Below, one piece after another: positions 15,895 through 25,451 of a stretch of 47,211 nt of DNA. How positions within the stretch are numbered: the first letter of the stretch is position 1; every line of letters begins with the position of its first letter. The notes under the pieces were generated by a model. It was not told the origin of the DNA. It worked only from the letters and a program-made list of their open reading frames with translations, and did no database searches. The position numbers and the translations under genes are program-made. The stretch is from Thermoguttaceae bacterium (lineage in GTDB: Bacteria; Planctomycetota; Planctomycetia; Pirellulales; Thermoguttaceae), in contig JAGBDD010000072.1 in the NCBI GenBank assembly GCA_017937685.1, positions 1 through 47,211 on the forward strand, written 5' to 3'.

Positions 15895-17046
15895 ATGATA
15901 AAGATAAGAATGATAACATATCATACGCCTAAAAATTATGGCGCGGTGTGGCAAGCGGTTTCTTTATTTAGTTATCTAAAACACCAAACCGACGACGTTA
16001 AAGTTATTGATTTTTGTACTAAGATTCATAAAGCGAATTACGCCGCTCTGAAATTATCGTTTCGTAGTGGGAAAGCGTTTGCGTTGTCGGTGTTAGCGTT
16101 GCCTCATTTTTGGCGTAAACTAAAAAAGAACTCTAAATTTGACGTATTTATTCACGAAAATTTAGAGTTAACTCAACGTTATGATTCGGCGGAAAAACTT
16201 TATTGCGAGCAATGGGAAAACGACGTTGTTTTTACTACGGGAAGCGATCAAGTTTTTCGTCCGAATCTTGTTGAAGAACATCAAAAAATCAATTATCTTG
16301 ATTTTGTTCCGGAAAACCATTATAAATTTTCTTATGCCGCAAGTTTTGGCGTGAGAACGTTTCCGAATGAAAAAGAGAAAAAGGAACGAATCGCGCAATA
16401 TTTAAAGAAGTTTAACGCTATTTCAATACGCGAAAAGTCGGGCGTTGAGTTTGTGCGTGATTTGTGCGGTCGAGAAGCGGTTGAAGTTTTAGATCCCGTT
16501 TTTTTAAACGAACGTTCGTTTTGGGAGAATTTAGCGCGTCCGTATTTGCGAAAATTTGAACGTTATTTGCTTTATTATCGTTTGCTTTCGTCTAGGGATA
16601 GCGACCGCTTTGCGATGCGCGTCGCAAAAGAACGTAATTTAAAATTAATCGTTGTTGGCGACGGTTTGCGTAGAGGTTTGCGTAACGCGACTTTTCTACG
16701 CGACGTCGGGCCGCAAGAATTGTTGACGCTGTATCGAGACGCAGATTTTGTGACGACGACCTCGTTTCATGGCGTGGCTCTTTCATTAATTTTTGAGAAG
16801 CAGTTTGTTTTTTCGAATACGCATAGCGGCACGAACATACGCGGTTTAAATTTATTGGAAAAAGCGGGAATTTTGGAACAAGCCGTTCCTAAAACATATT
16901 CGGCGGTGAATCTAATCGACTATCAAGCGGTTAACGCAAGATTGACGGTTTTAAAACGACAAGCAAAAGATTTCATCGACGCGTCTCTGGAAGAAGCTCG
17001 ACAATGGAACGCTGGGAAAGCCAACGATGAAAATAGAAAATCTTAA
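15895..17046 (+). CDS. Polysaccharide pyruvyl transferase family protein
   Basis: A 383-residue member of the CsaB/WcaK fold, which usually adds a ketal pyruvate from phosphoenolpyruvate to a sugar of the repeat unit. Seen: TYHTPKNYGAVWQAVSL (8-24), TTGSDQVFRPN (114-124), AASFGVRTFP, AISIREKSGVEFVRDLCG, VLDPVFL, and TTTSFHGVALSLIFEKQFVF with the conserved SFHG. The start context is AT-rich with no good SD; Met6 (MITYH) is an alternative. The last 20 bp overlap the Fe-S gene that follows, so they are translationally coupled. Some family members are glycosyltransferases rather than pyruvyl transferases, so the reaction is inferred. Confidence 0.85.
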   Translation: MIKIRMITYHTPKNYGAVWQAVSLFSYLKHQTDDVKVIDFCTKIHKANYAALKLSFRSGKAFALSVLALPHFWRKLKKNSKFDVFIHENLELTQRYDSAEKLYCEQWENDVVFTTGSDQVFRPNLVEEHQKINYLDFVPENHYKFSYAASFGVRTFPNEKEKKERIAQYLKKFNAISIREKSGVEFVRDLCGREAVEVLDPVFLNERSFWENLARPYLRKFERYLLYYRLLSSRDSDRFAMRVAKERNLKLIVVGDGLRRGLRNATFLRDVGPQELLTLYRDADFVTTTSFHGVALSLIFEKQFVFSNTHSGTNIRGLNLLEKAGILEQAVPKTYSAVNLIDYQAVNARLTVLKRQAKDFIDASLEEARQWNAGKANDENRKS

Positions 17047-18196
17047 AAACGAATGCACCGCGTGCGCCGCGTGCGCCGCGCGTTGTCCTAAGAATTGCGT
17101 GGAAATGCGTATGGACGACGAAGGTTTTTATTTTCCGGTAATCGATACGAAAAAGTGTGTTCATTGCGGGCTTTGCGAAAAAGTTTGTCATTGTTTGAAT
17201 CAAAAAAACGCGCCTAATGTAAGAACGTCGTATTGTGGTTTTACCCAAGACGACAAAACTTTGAACGATAGTTCGTCGGGCGGCGCTTTTTCCGCATTAG
17301 CGGGGCTTGTTTTGCGCGACGGTGGCGCGGTGTACGGCGCCGCGTTCGATTATGACGATTTACTCTTAAAACATTGTTCGTCGGACGAGGTTGGGTTGGG
17401 CGCGTTACGTCGAAGTAAGTATGTCGAAAGCGCTGTCAATGCCGGCGTGTTACGGAGAATTCAAGACGATTTGAACGCTGGGAGAAGGGTTTTATTTTGC
17501 GGAACGCCTTGCCAAGTTAGCGGTTTACTCCAATTTATTGACGATAAAGAAGAACGTTTGATTACGGTTGACTTTATTTGCCACGGCGTACCGTCGGGAA
17601 GGCTTTTCCAAGAATACCTCCGCGCCGTTTGTCGAAAAGGAAAGATTAGAAAAGTTTATTTTCGAAATAAATTCTTCGATTGGGGACAACATTGTTTAAT
17701 TGTTGATTCGACCGCTAAAACGTTTATACGTAACGCGCCTTCTGATATTTTTCTTCAAGGTTTTTATAAGAACGTTTTTTTACGTCGAAGTTGTTATCGT
17801 TGCCGATATAAAAACGTGCGTCGCGCCGATATTACGCTCGCTGATTTTTGGAAGTGGCGCGACTACGATTCGACGATGAACGTAAAACGCGGGCTTTCGT
17901 TAATTGTCGCTAATAACGAACGTGGACGACAATTGATTGAAGCGATGGAAAATTTTGAGTTGACACGGATCGATAATCGTTATTCCGAATACGCTTTTTA
18001 TACGGATGATTGCGAGCGTAGTTCTCTCAAAAGAGAACAATTTTTTGAAGCCTATCGGCGTTATGGGTTTAAAAAAGCCGTCTTTAAGACGCATTTACGC
18101 GAAGATGCCGGCGCGGTGTTGAAATTTTATCTAAAACATGGCTGGAAAGTATTAAAGATAAAAAGGGCGTTAAGGCGTTCAAAACATTCTCTGTGA
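17027..18196 (+). CDS. FrhB/coenzyme F420 hydrogenase beta-like Fe-S protein
   Basis: A 389-residue protein. The N-terminus has two 4Fe-4S ferredoxin motifs: C10-C13-C16-C20 and C44-C47-C50-C54. It is followed by the FrhB/FdhB N- and C-terminal domains: SSSGGAFSALAGLVLRDGG, VLFCGTPCQVSGLL, VDFICHGVPSGRLFQEYL, and CYRCRYKNVRRADITLADFW. The family includes F420- and flavin-linked oxidoreductases; copies in polysaccharide loci commonly sit beside pyruvyl transferases, but their reaction is not established. Here the two genes overlap by 20 bp. GGGAAAG stands before ATG 17027. It suggests a redox step on the glycan or its precursor in an anaerobic cell. Confidence 0.87.
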   Translation: MKIENLKNECTACAACAARCPKNCVEMRMDDEGFYFPVIDTKKCVHCGLCEKVCHCLNQKNAPNVRTSYCGFTQDDKTLNDSSSGGAFSALAGLVLRDGGAVYGAAFDYDDLLLKHCSSDEVGLGALRRSKYVESAVNAGVLRRIQDDLNAGRRVLFCGTPCQVSGLLQFIDDKEERLITVDFICHGVPSGRLFQEYLRAVCRKGKIRKVYFRNKFFDWGQHCLIVDSTAKTFIRNAPSDIFLQGFYKNVFLRRSCYRCRYKNVRRADITLADFWKWRDYDSTMNVKRGLSLIVANNERGRQLIEAMENFELTRIDNRYSEYAFYTDDCERSSLKREQFFEAYRRYGFKKAVFKTHLREDAGAVLKFYLKHGWKVLKIKRALRRSKHSL

Positions 18197-18232
18197 TTTG
18201 ATAAAAATAAAAGACGGTAAAACGTAAAATAT

Positions 18233-19804
18233 ATGGCGACATTAGGTTTTTCGGTTTCTACCTTTTTAAAAAACGTTGGTAGCGGTTGGATTGCGCTTCT
18301 CGTTAGCGGTGCTGTTAGTTTTATTTCTTTGCCGTTGATGATAAATGCGCTTGGTGAAGAGTTGTATGGCGTTGCGGCGTTAACGACGTCGTTGATTGCT
18401 ATATTTCAATATTTAAGTTTTGGTCTACCAACGACAGTTTTGCGTTTTTTTTCGTTTGCATTGGCAAAAAACGATTTAGACGAGGTGCGGAAAATTGCAA
18501 GTACGTCTCAGTTTCTTTTAGGAAGTTTGGGACTAGTTGGCGCTGTTGGATTTTTGTGTTCTTATCCTTGGTTTATCGAATTTTATGAGATTCGTGAGGA
18601 TTGGCGCGCCGAATTGTGGATTTTATTTTTGATAACGGCGTTCAACTTTGCAGAGACGTTTTTTCTCGCTCCTTTTTTTGCCGTGTTACAAGCGCGAAAT
18701 CGTTATGATTTGGGAAACTATAATCGTGTTATTTCCTCGCTTTTGCGTTTAAGCGTATTATGGATTGGTTTTCGATATTGGCAACCCACGTTATTGACGG
18801 TTTCGCTAGCTTATTTTATAGAGGTCTTATTTAGAACGGTTACGATTATTGTATTGGCTTTGCGTATCGAGGGAACGAATCTTGTTTTTAGGCGAAAAAA
18901 TGTTTCGTTGCAATTATTGCCTCAATTTTTTTCATTTAGTTTTTTAATACTTATTAAGCAGGTTTTTTTTGGGCTATCAACGCAAGTTCCGATCATAATC
19001 GTTGGTAAAGTGTTAGGGAAAGATATGGTGGCGGCGTTATCGCCTTCGGTTCTTCTCTCTTCATATTTAATGTCGGTTTTATCGTCTATTTCGGCGCCTT
19101 TGTTGCCGCTTGCAAGTCAAGATAAAATAAAAAACGACGGGAACTCGTTAAAATATTGGACGTTAATTTTAAGCGAAGTTCTCGCATGGGTCGGCGGCGC
19201 CGCGTTGGTGGTGATTGGGGTAATGAGCGCTGATTTACTTGAGTTATGGGTTGGTAAAAATTTAGTATGGACGGAGAAAGCATTTTGTATAATGATATTA
19301 GGAATTGTTGTAGCGCAAATTCAAACAGTGAACGATGTATTGGCTACTGGCGCAAGTAGAATTGAACCGTCTGCGTATAGCGCGGTAGCTATGGCAATTT
19401 TGGTTATACTTGGCGTATGGGGAGGCACGGCGTATTGCGGGTGGTCGATTTTGGGCGTCGCGATTTGTATCGCGGTCGTTCGCGTGTTGCGCAACACGTT
19501 TTATTTGGCGTTCGCGTACTCTCGGATTTTCGGGTACAATTACTGGAACTACACTTGGCGCGTCTATTGTAAACCGATGTTTTACGCGGTCGTCGTGATT
19601 GTCGTCGCGCGCTGGTTGAAGGCGAATTACTTCGATTACGAGCCGTCGTTCGCGTTTTTGATTATTGGCTCGGCGGTCGTCGCGAGCGTTTACGGCGCGC
19701 TCGGATGGTACTTCAACGTCGACGCGGAGTTGAAGAAAAAGTTGCCGGGCGTTCATAAAATTCCGAAATGGGGACGCAAGGCGCTTAGGCTCCCGTTAGA
19801 TTGA
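18233..19804 (+). CDS. Wzx-type oligosaccharide flippase (MOP superfamily)
   Basis: A 523-residue polytopic protein with about 12-14 hydrophobic segments. It begins FLKNVGSGWIALLVSGAVSFISLPLMINALGEELYGV, the typical start of the polysaccharide transporter family, and has LQARNRYDLGNYNRV and VLATGASRIEPSAYSA in cytoplasmic or loop positions. It would move undecaprenyl-linked repeat units to the periplasm for the EpsG-type polymerase. Base use changes inside the gene: up to about 19430 it is AT-rich (TTA, ATA, AAA), and the last 120 or so codons use host-like GTC, GCG, CGC and TCG. It closes the glycan block and is followed by a terminator. Confidence 0.9.
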   Translation: MATLGFSVSTFLKNVGSGWIALLVSGAVSFISLPLMINALGEELYGVAALTTSLIAIFQYLSFGLPTTVLRFFSFALAKNDLDEVRKIASTSQFLLGSLGLVGAVGFLCSYPWFIEFYEIREDWRAELWILFLITAFNFAETFFLAPFFAVLQARNRYDLGNYNRVISSLLRLSVLWIGFRYWQPTLLTVSLAYFIEVLFRTVTIIVLALRIEGTNLVFRRKNVSLQLLPQFFSFSFLILIKQVFFGLSTQVPIIIVGKVLGKDMVAALSPSVLLSSYLMSVLSSISAPLLPLASQDKIKNDGNSLKYWTLILSEVLAWVGGAALVVIGVMSADLLELWVGKNLVWTEKAFCIMILGIVVAQIQTVNDVLATGASRIEPSAYSAVAMAILVILGVWGGTAYCGWSILGVAICIAVVRVLRNTFYLAFAYSRIFGYNYWNYTWRVYCKPMFYAVVVIVVARWLKANYFDYEPSFAFLIIGSAVVASVYGALGWYFNVDAELKKKLPGVHKIPKWGRKALRLPLD

Positions 19805-19860
19805 ACGACGTGGCTAAAAAATGTTAAGACTTGTTTTAATAGAACGTTAAATAGTGAAAG

Positions 19861-19902
19861 CGCGGCGCCGTGCCCGATTTGTTGGAACGGCGCCGCGTTT
19901 TT
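19861..19902 (+). terminator. Rho-independent terminator of glycan block
   Basis: An 11-bp perfect GC-rich stem (CGCGGCGCCGT at 19861-19871 with ACGGCGCCGCG at 19887-19897), a 15-nt loop and then TTTTT. It lies between the flippase gene and the convergent kinase gene. The minus side lacks a strong U-tract. Confidence 0.85.
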
Positions 19903-19911
19903 GTTTGGTCG

Positions 19912-22900
19912 TCAATCGTTGATGATCGTTTTGCGTTCCCAGAGGGTTTGCGCGATTTTTTGGATCGTCTCTTTGGGGACGGCGTTGAAGCCGCGGTAAG
20001 CGAGTTCCGCTTGAATCTTTTGCAAAATTTTCGCGTCGAGCGGGGGCGCTTCGCCGAAACCGCGAACGACGCGCGTCGCTTTCTTCCCGTAATACGCCGC
20101 CGACGGAACGCCTTGCGCGACGAACGCTTCGCCGATCGCGTAATAACCGGCAAGCGCCGCGACCGTTCGCTCGATCTCCGCCGTCGATTTCGCCGGGCCC
20201 GGCCAGTCGTAATCCCAACGGAAACGCCAACGTTTCAGCGCGCCGCTCTCTTCGCCGACGAAAAAACTCGAACCGACGAAATCGAGCGCCGTCGACGTAA
20301 TCGACGATTCGCCGCTCGAAAGCGTTTGCGCCTCCGCGTTGTCGACCAGGTTCCAAACCCGCGCCGTTCCGTCTTTTCCGTTCGAAACGAGCCAGTCGGA
20401 GTCCGAGAAGAAACGAACGCCGCGAACGCCGCCGAGGTGTCCCGGGAGAACGCGGCGCGTTTTGCCGGTCGCGTCCGTTAGGTCGACGACGTAAATTTTG
20501 CCGTTGTCGCAACCGGCGGCAAGGAGGCGCGAGTCGCAGGAAAGATCGACCGCGGCGATCGACGCCGGGAAGTCGGCGATTTCCCGCAACGGCGTTTCGC
20601 GCCGCCCCGTCCAAATCCGGACGACGCCGTCGTCGCAAGCGGTCGCGAAATAACGACCGTCGCGACTGAAACGGAACGAACGCGCCGTTCCGGAACCGAC
20701 TTGAACGCGGAAAACCGCCTCGTTTGCCGCGGCGTCCCAAAGCGTAACGCCGCCGAACTCCGTCGCCGTCGCGAGCGTTCGACCGTCCGGCGCGAACTCG
20801 AGCTGCGAAACGCCTTTCACCCGCTCCGGCAAGGAACGCAAACGACGGCCCGACGTAAGATCCCAAAGATAAACGACTTGATCCCAACCGCCCGACGCGA
20901 GGTACCGGTCGTTCGGCGAGAGCGCGAGCGCGCGAATCCAGTCGACGTGTCCTTCAAGTTCGAGCAAATTCTTCCAAGCGCTCGGCGAATCGGCGTTCGC
21001 GTCGGAGGCGTCGACCGGGCGGCCCCAAAGGCGAATCGCGCAGTCCTTGCCGGCGGAAACGGCGAACGAACCGTTCCAAGACGTCGCAAGCGCGGAAAGC
21101 GGGCCGTCGTGCGCGGCGAGGCGGAGCGTTTGCGCGGCGTCGTCGAGCCGAACTCGGCGGGCTCGGCGTTCGAGGAGGTTTTCGAACGTCGACCGAACCG
21201 TTTCCCAACCGTCGATTTTGCGGGCGTCGCGGTACGCGGCGACGATTTTGGCGACGTCGCCTCGCGAACCGGCTTTTCGAGCGGCGGCAACCGTCGCGTC
21301 GAGACGCGCTTGGCGTTCGCCGAGTTCCTCCGAGGAGTCGACGAGGCAAAGGAGACGCGGCGCGCGGAGCTTTTCGGCGTTTCCGCAAAGGAGCCCGACC
21401 CGCCAATATTGGAAAATCGTTCCTTTAACGAGCGACGCGACAAAACGGAGGCGCGGGTCGAACCAAAGCGCTTCGACGGCGCCGGAGAGGCCGCGGAACG
21501 TCCGAATTTGGCGACCGCGTTCGACGTCCCAAACGCGGATTCGGGCGTCGTCGCCGCCGGTCGCGACCCAACGTCCGTCGGCGGAAACGGCGAACGCGGT
21601 CAACGTTTGCCCGTCGCCGGGGAGTCGACGCAACTCTTGTTTCGACGCGGCTTCGTAAACGACGACGTCGTTCGCGTCGGGAGCGAAAAGGAGAGCGAGT
21701 TTCGGCGCGTCGGGCGTTTTTTCCGCGGTCGTCGGGGCGTCGCCGGACGTTTCGTCGACGTTTTGCGTCGGGATTTTGATTTCGATTTCTTGCGGTTCGA
21801 GCGATCCCCAAGTCGCGACCGGTTCGAAACGGAGTTCGCGAACGGCGGAACGCGTTCCGGGCGCCGGAACGATCGAACGGACGCCGGGAGCGGGGCGGAA
21901 TAGGTTCCAACGGTAATCGTCGCTGACGGCGACCGGACGACCGGCCCCGACGACGGCGGCGGCTTCTCGCGTCGTTTTGACGAAAGTCGCCTGCGGTTCG
22001 CCGGTCTTGGCGCTCAAAACGAGGAAGTTTTCGTCGCCGGACGGAACGAGAAGGCGGGAACCGTCGACGGCGGCGTAAAGTCGCGGCGTCGTTTCCGCGT
22101 CTTTTTTGCGAAGAAGAACGCGGCGCAAACATTGGGCGTCGTTCGGGAGACGTTTTCGAGCGCGTTCGAGGGCGCGGCGAATATCGTCGCGGTCGGGCGC
22201 GAGTTCGGCGGCTCGTTGGAACGCGTCGACGGCGGAGCGGAGGTTGCAACGTTCGACGTGCAGGAGCCCGAGCGCGTAAGAGGCGGACGCGTCGTTCGGG
22301 CGGTTTTTAACAAGTTCGTCGAGTCGTTCGACCGCTTGCAAGTCGGTTGTTTCGCCGACGCGCCAACGGGCGAGCGTTTGGTTGAAAACGATTTGCGGAT
22401 TGAGCGGATTGGCGGCGACCGCTTTGCGCAAAAGATCGAACGCTTCGTCGGTTCGCCCGAGTTCGAGGAGCGAAATCGCGCGGTTCGAGAAACTTTCGGC
22501 AGTCGACGCGGCGTCGCGAGGTTGGCGGCGCGGGTACTTTTCGGCGAACTCCTCTTCGTAAATCGAGACGAGTTCGTCGGCGACCGCCTGCATCGACGCC
22601 GGACGCTCGACCGGGTTTTTGCGGAAACACCGGCGCAACAACTCGACGCAACGGGGCGGGGGCGCCGGACGCGCCGCGCTGCGCGGGGCCGCGAGGAACG
22701 CTTCGAAGACTTCCGCCGCCGTTTGACCGCCCATTTTGCAAGGCGAACGTCCGTGAAACATCGCCAAAACGGAGATCGCCCAAGACCAAATATCGGACTG
22801 GCGCGTAATCGCCGGGGGCGCGTCGTTTGCGGGCGCGTTAGCGTCGGCGCCGCGACTTGAACCGCGTTTTTGCCGGTAAATTTGGAACGCTTCGTATTGC

Positions 22901-23946
22901 TCCGGCGAGCAGTAGGAGGGCGTCATTCCGTCGCAAAACGCGGCGACAAGAGCGCCGTCCGGCGACTGCGCGGCGACCTTCGAGAGCCCGAAGTCGGTTA
23001 CTTTGATCGTCGAACCGACCGTCATTACGTTGCTCGGTTTGACGTCGAGGTGCAGAAGCCCGAGTCGGTGCGCGTGTTCGAGCCCCCAAGCGAATTGGAT
23101 CGCGACGTCGAGAACGCGCGCCAACGCTTCGCGCTGCGTTCCGACGTAAAGGCGACCGTCGGCGATCCAATCGCGGAGCGTTCCGTCCGGGGCCAACTCG
23201 GCGAAAAGACGCGGAATCCCGGCGATGCGTCGGACAAAATAACAAGAAACGATGTTCGGATGGAGCCCCAAGCCGATCCAAGTGCGGCATTCTTGCTCGA
23301 AACTCTCTTTGCCCGCTTCCGTCGCGACGACCGCAGGTTTCGGACTCTTGACGACGAGGTCGACGCCCCATTCGACGTGCCGAACGCGCTGAACGACGCC
23401 GACGCCGCCCTCGGCGTAAAGTTTGTCGGGAGCGAGCGGCAGAACTTGGTAGGCGCCGCCGACGAGCCGTTCTCCCGCGCGCCAAACGCCCGGCGGAGGC
23501 GGGGGAAATTTCGCGTCGGCAAACTCGGACGGAAGCGCGTCGCCGTCGCCGGTTTCGTCGAAATCGTCCGCAAGCGCGCTCGGTTCGTCGCCGTCGAGGC
23601 GGAACAAGGAGGCGCCGGAAGCGCTTTGCGCGACGTTCGTTTCGACTCCGGAAACGCGGGGCGCGACGAGCGAATCGTCCGAAAGCGCGGCGTCGAAAGG
23701 TTCGTCCGGGGCGAACGAGCCCGAGTCGTCGCTTGAAGAGACGGAAGACGACGACCGCGACGAGACGGCGGAATCGGTCGCGCTCGACTCCGAAGTCGCG
23801 GCGATAAGAGAATCGTCGGCGATCAGTTCTTTAAGCGTAAAGGTCGAGCCGCAACGGGCGCAACGACCGCGGCGCCCAAGGAGCGCGACGTCCAACGAAA
23901 AGACGGCTAAACAGTTCGGACAGCGAGTTTCAAACAAACGGGGCAT
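19912..23946 (-). CDS. Zinc-ribbon/Ser-Thr kinase/TPR/WD40 fusion protein
   Basis: A 1344-residue protein. An MJ0042-type zinc ribbon holds C9-C12 and C29-C32; a Ser/Asp-rich linker covers about 43-145. The PknB/Hanks kinase domain (about 165-465) has glycine loop EGGVGVV, Lys200, catalytic Asp301 and Asn306 in HLDVKPSN, DFG at 318-320 and SPEQYEAF. HLD replaces HRD, so it is a non-RD kinase. TPR-like helices follow (about 484-625), then WD40-type repeats to about 1250, interrupted by a charged helical stretch. Repeat ends such as IRVWD, IRLWG, VYLWD, VRIWT and ARVWN are visible. No transmembrane helix is obvious, so it is probably cytoplasmic. Such fusions are typical of planctomycetes. Targets unknown. 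Confidence 0.92.
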   Translation of the reverse strand: MPRLFETRCPNCLAVFSLDVALLGRRGRCARCGSTFTLKELIADDSLIAATSESSATDSAVSSRSSSSVSSSDDSGSFAPDEPFDAALSDDSLVAPRVSGVETNVAQSASGASLFRLDGDEPSALADDFDETGDGDALPSEFADAKFPPPPPGVWRAGERLVGGAYQVLPLAPDKLYAEGGVGVVQRVRHVEWGVDLVVKSPKPAVVATEAGKESFEQECRTWIGLGLHPNIVSCYFVRRIAGIPRLFAELAPDGTLRDWIADGRLYVGTQREALARVLDVAIQFAWGLEHAHRLGLLHLDVKPSNVMTVGSTIKVTDFGLSKVAAQSPDGALVAAFCDGMTPSYCSPEQYEAFQIYRQKRGSSRGADANAPANDAPPAITRQSDIWSWAISVLAMFHGRSPCKMGGQTAAEVFEAFLAAPRSAARPAPPPRCVELLRRCFRKNPVERPASMQAVADELVSIYEEEFAEKYPRRQPRDAASTAESFSNRAISLLELGRTDEAFDLLRKAVAANPLNPQIVFNQTLARWRVGETTDLQAVERLDELVKNRPNDASASYALGLLHVERCNLRSAVDAFQRAAELAPDRDDIRRALERARKRLPNDAQCLRRVLLRKKDAETTPRLYAAVDGSRLLVPSGDENFLVLSAKTGEPQATFVKTTREAAAVVGAGRPVAVSDDYRWNLFRPAPGVRSIVPAPGTRSAVRELRFEPVATWGSLEPQEIEIKIPTQNVDETSGDAPTTAEKTPDAPKLALLFAPDANDVVVYEAASKQELRRLPGDGQTLTAFAVSADGRWVATGGDDARIRVWDVERGRQIRTFRGLSGAVEALWFDPRLRFVASLVKGTIFQYWRVGLLCGNAEKLRAPRLLCLVDSSEELGERQARLDATVAAARKAGSRGDVAKIVAAYRDARKIDGWETVRSTFENLLERRARRVRLDDAAQTLRLAAHDGPLSALATSWNGSFAVSAGKDCAIRLWGRPVDASDANADSPSAWKNLLELEGHVDWIRALALSPNDRYLASGGWDQVVYLWDLTSGRRLRSLPERVKGVSQLEFAPDGRTLATATEFGGVTLWDAAANEAVFRVQVGSGTARSFRFSRDGRYFATACDDGVVRIWTGRRETPLREIADFPASIAAVDLSCDSRLLAAGCDNGKIYVVDLTDATGKTRRVLPGHLGGVRGVRFFSDSDWLVSNGKDGTARVWNLVDNAEAQTLSSGESSITSTALDFVGSSFFVGEESGALKRWRFRWDYDWPGPAKSTAEIERTVAALAGYYAIGEAFVAQGVPSAAYYGKKATRVVRGFGEAPPLDAKILQKIQAELAYRGFNAVPKETIQKIAQTLWERKTIIND

Positions 23947-24133
23947 TGCGGGCGCCGAGCGAGTCGACGAAGTGGAAATGGAGGAAATCGATAAGAAAAA
24001 ATGAAAAACGCGGACGGTAAGGACGGGACGACGGAGGACGCGCCGCGTCGGTTGGGACGCGGCGTTAATGAAGCCGGACGGGGAAGCGCGTTAAAGTTGT
24101 CGCGACCGTTAGAACCGTCGCGACTGAACGTTT

Positions 24134-25303
24134 TTACGGCTTGATCGATTGCGAATAAGCCTTGAAGGCGGCGTCGAGATCGGCGGCGGTCAGGTCGCCG
24201 TCGTGCAACAGAACGCGGTATTCGAAGCGGAGCGTTTCGCCGCGTTTCAACGTTTTCGAACCGTCGGCGTCGGCGTTTTTCGGTTCGAAATCGCGTTGAC
24301 CGAAGGGGTTCGTCGCGAAGAGACCGTAATCGCGGACGTGCCGCCAAGACGGAAACGCCCAACTTTCTTGACCGTTCAAAACGGCGACGCCGATCGTCGT
24401 CAGCGGGAAATCGGTCGCTTTGTCGCCGCGAGCGAGTTCGCGAGCTAGTTCGTCGCCGTCGAGAAAACGCGCGGCGGGCCCGGAATAATCGACCCAAGCG
24501 GAACGTTTTCCCCAAGTTTCGCCGTCTTTGCGCCCGGCGTCGTCGAGAATGCGACCGCCCCATTTCGGGTTCGACCTTTTCGCCGTCAACGCGGTCGGGG
24601 ACGGAAGCCGAACGCCGAACGTTCCTTCTTTAGTGTCGCCGAAAACGACGCCGTCTTCGAGCGCGGTAATTCGGATTGAGAAATCAAAATAGCGAACGTT
24701 TTTTCCGCCGACTTGTTCGCTTGGGAGGACGCCGAAACGAATTTGTCGGAGGTCTTCGCAAATATCGCGACCGAGTTTCGCGTTGAACCAACAGTTTTTG
24801 GTAACGAGAACCGCCGCGTCGGCTTGGTTTTCAAAGGAAACGACGTCGGTTTGTCGGATTTTCGAGTCGGTCAGCGCCCAAAAGTCGCCGCCTTTGACCG
24901 CGCCGTGGTTGAACCAAACGGAACGGTGATGCGGGTGGTCTTTGGCGCCGCCGCGCTCGCCGATTTGGGCGTTTTGATAAATCGCTTTCATCGCGGCGTC
25001 GGTTTGAGCGTCGACGTCGATTTCGTCGAGCATCGGCCAACCGCGGGTCGCGAGGGCGCCGCTCGGAGTTCGGAGCGGCCAAACGATCGGCGTTCCTTGC
25101 GCGTCCGGAACGTATCCGGCGAAAAGCTCGCCGTCGACGTAAACGCGGAAAGAACCGTCGCCGACTTTTTCAATCGAAACGGTCGGCTTGGCGGCGAACG
25201 TCGGCGAAACCGCAAGGGGCGCGGCGAAAGCGAGTAGGGCGAGCGCGCCGACGGCGAACGAACGGCGTCGCGTCGAGAATAACGCTTTAAAAATGGAACG
25301 CAT
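24134..25303 (-). CDS. Secreted DUF6807 (PmoA-like) family protein
   Basis: A 389-residue protein. ATG 25303 is chosen because GGGAG stands 8 nt before it; an upstream in-frame Met would add an unlikely 25 residues before the signal. A signal peptide ([21 protein letters not shown], then PTFAA) points to export. The mature part has VEKVG/DGSFRVYVDGELFAGY, DHPHHRSVWFNHGAVKGGDFW, FDFSIRITALEDGVVFGDTKEGTFGVRL and GQESWAFPSWRHVRDYGLFATNPFG, all characteristic of DUF6807, called methane oxygenase PmoA in Pfam although no such activity is expected. Planctomycetes carry many copies, often near carbohydrate genes. The fold resembles sugar-binding beta sandwiches. It precedes the kinase gene on the same strand by 187 bp. 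Confidence 0.88.
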   Translation of the reverse strand: MRSIFKALFSTRRRSFAVGALALLAFAAPLAVSPTFAAKPTVSIEKVGDGSFRVYVDGELFAGYVPDAQGTPIVWPLRTPSGALATRGWPMLDEIDVDAQTDAAMKAIYQNAQIGERGGAKDHPHHRSVWFNHGAVKGGDFWALTDSKIRQTDVVSFENQADAAVLVTKNCWFNAKLGRDICEDLRQIRFGVLPSEQVGGKNVRYFDFSIRITALEDGVVFGDTKEGTFGVRLPSPTALTAKRSNPKWGGRILDDAGRKDGETWGKRSAWVDYSGPAARFLDGDELARELARGDKATDFPLTTIGVAVLNGQESWAFPSWRHVRDYGLFATNPFGQRDFEPKNADADGSKTLKRGETLRFEYRVLLHDGDLTAADLDAAFKAYSQSIKP

Positions 25304-25384
25304 CGTAAAAACTCCCATTTCGAACGGATAAAAGCGGGTAAAAATCGAGCGGCGAGGCGGCGCGATAACGATTCGCAAAAACGC

Positions 25385-25402
25385 TTATATAATATATAAT
25401 AA
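25385..25402 (-). promoter_or_regulatory. AT-only stretch, candidate -10 region
   Basis: Eighteen consecutive A/T bases with several TATA-like hexamers, about 85 nt upstream of the DUF6807 start, in otherwise GC-rich DNA. TTGTTG/TTGTCG lie just upstream but the spacing is short, so only the -10 region is proposed. Confidence 0.35.
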
Positions 25403-25451
25403 CGACAACAACGCGTAGCGCCGACGACGAAAACGCGTCGGCGGGGGAAAA

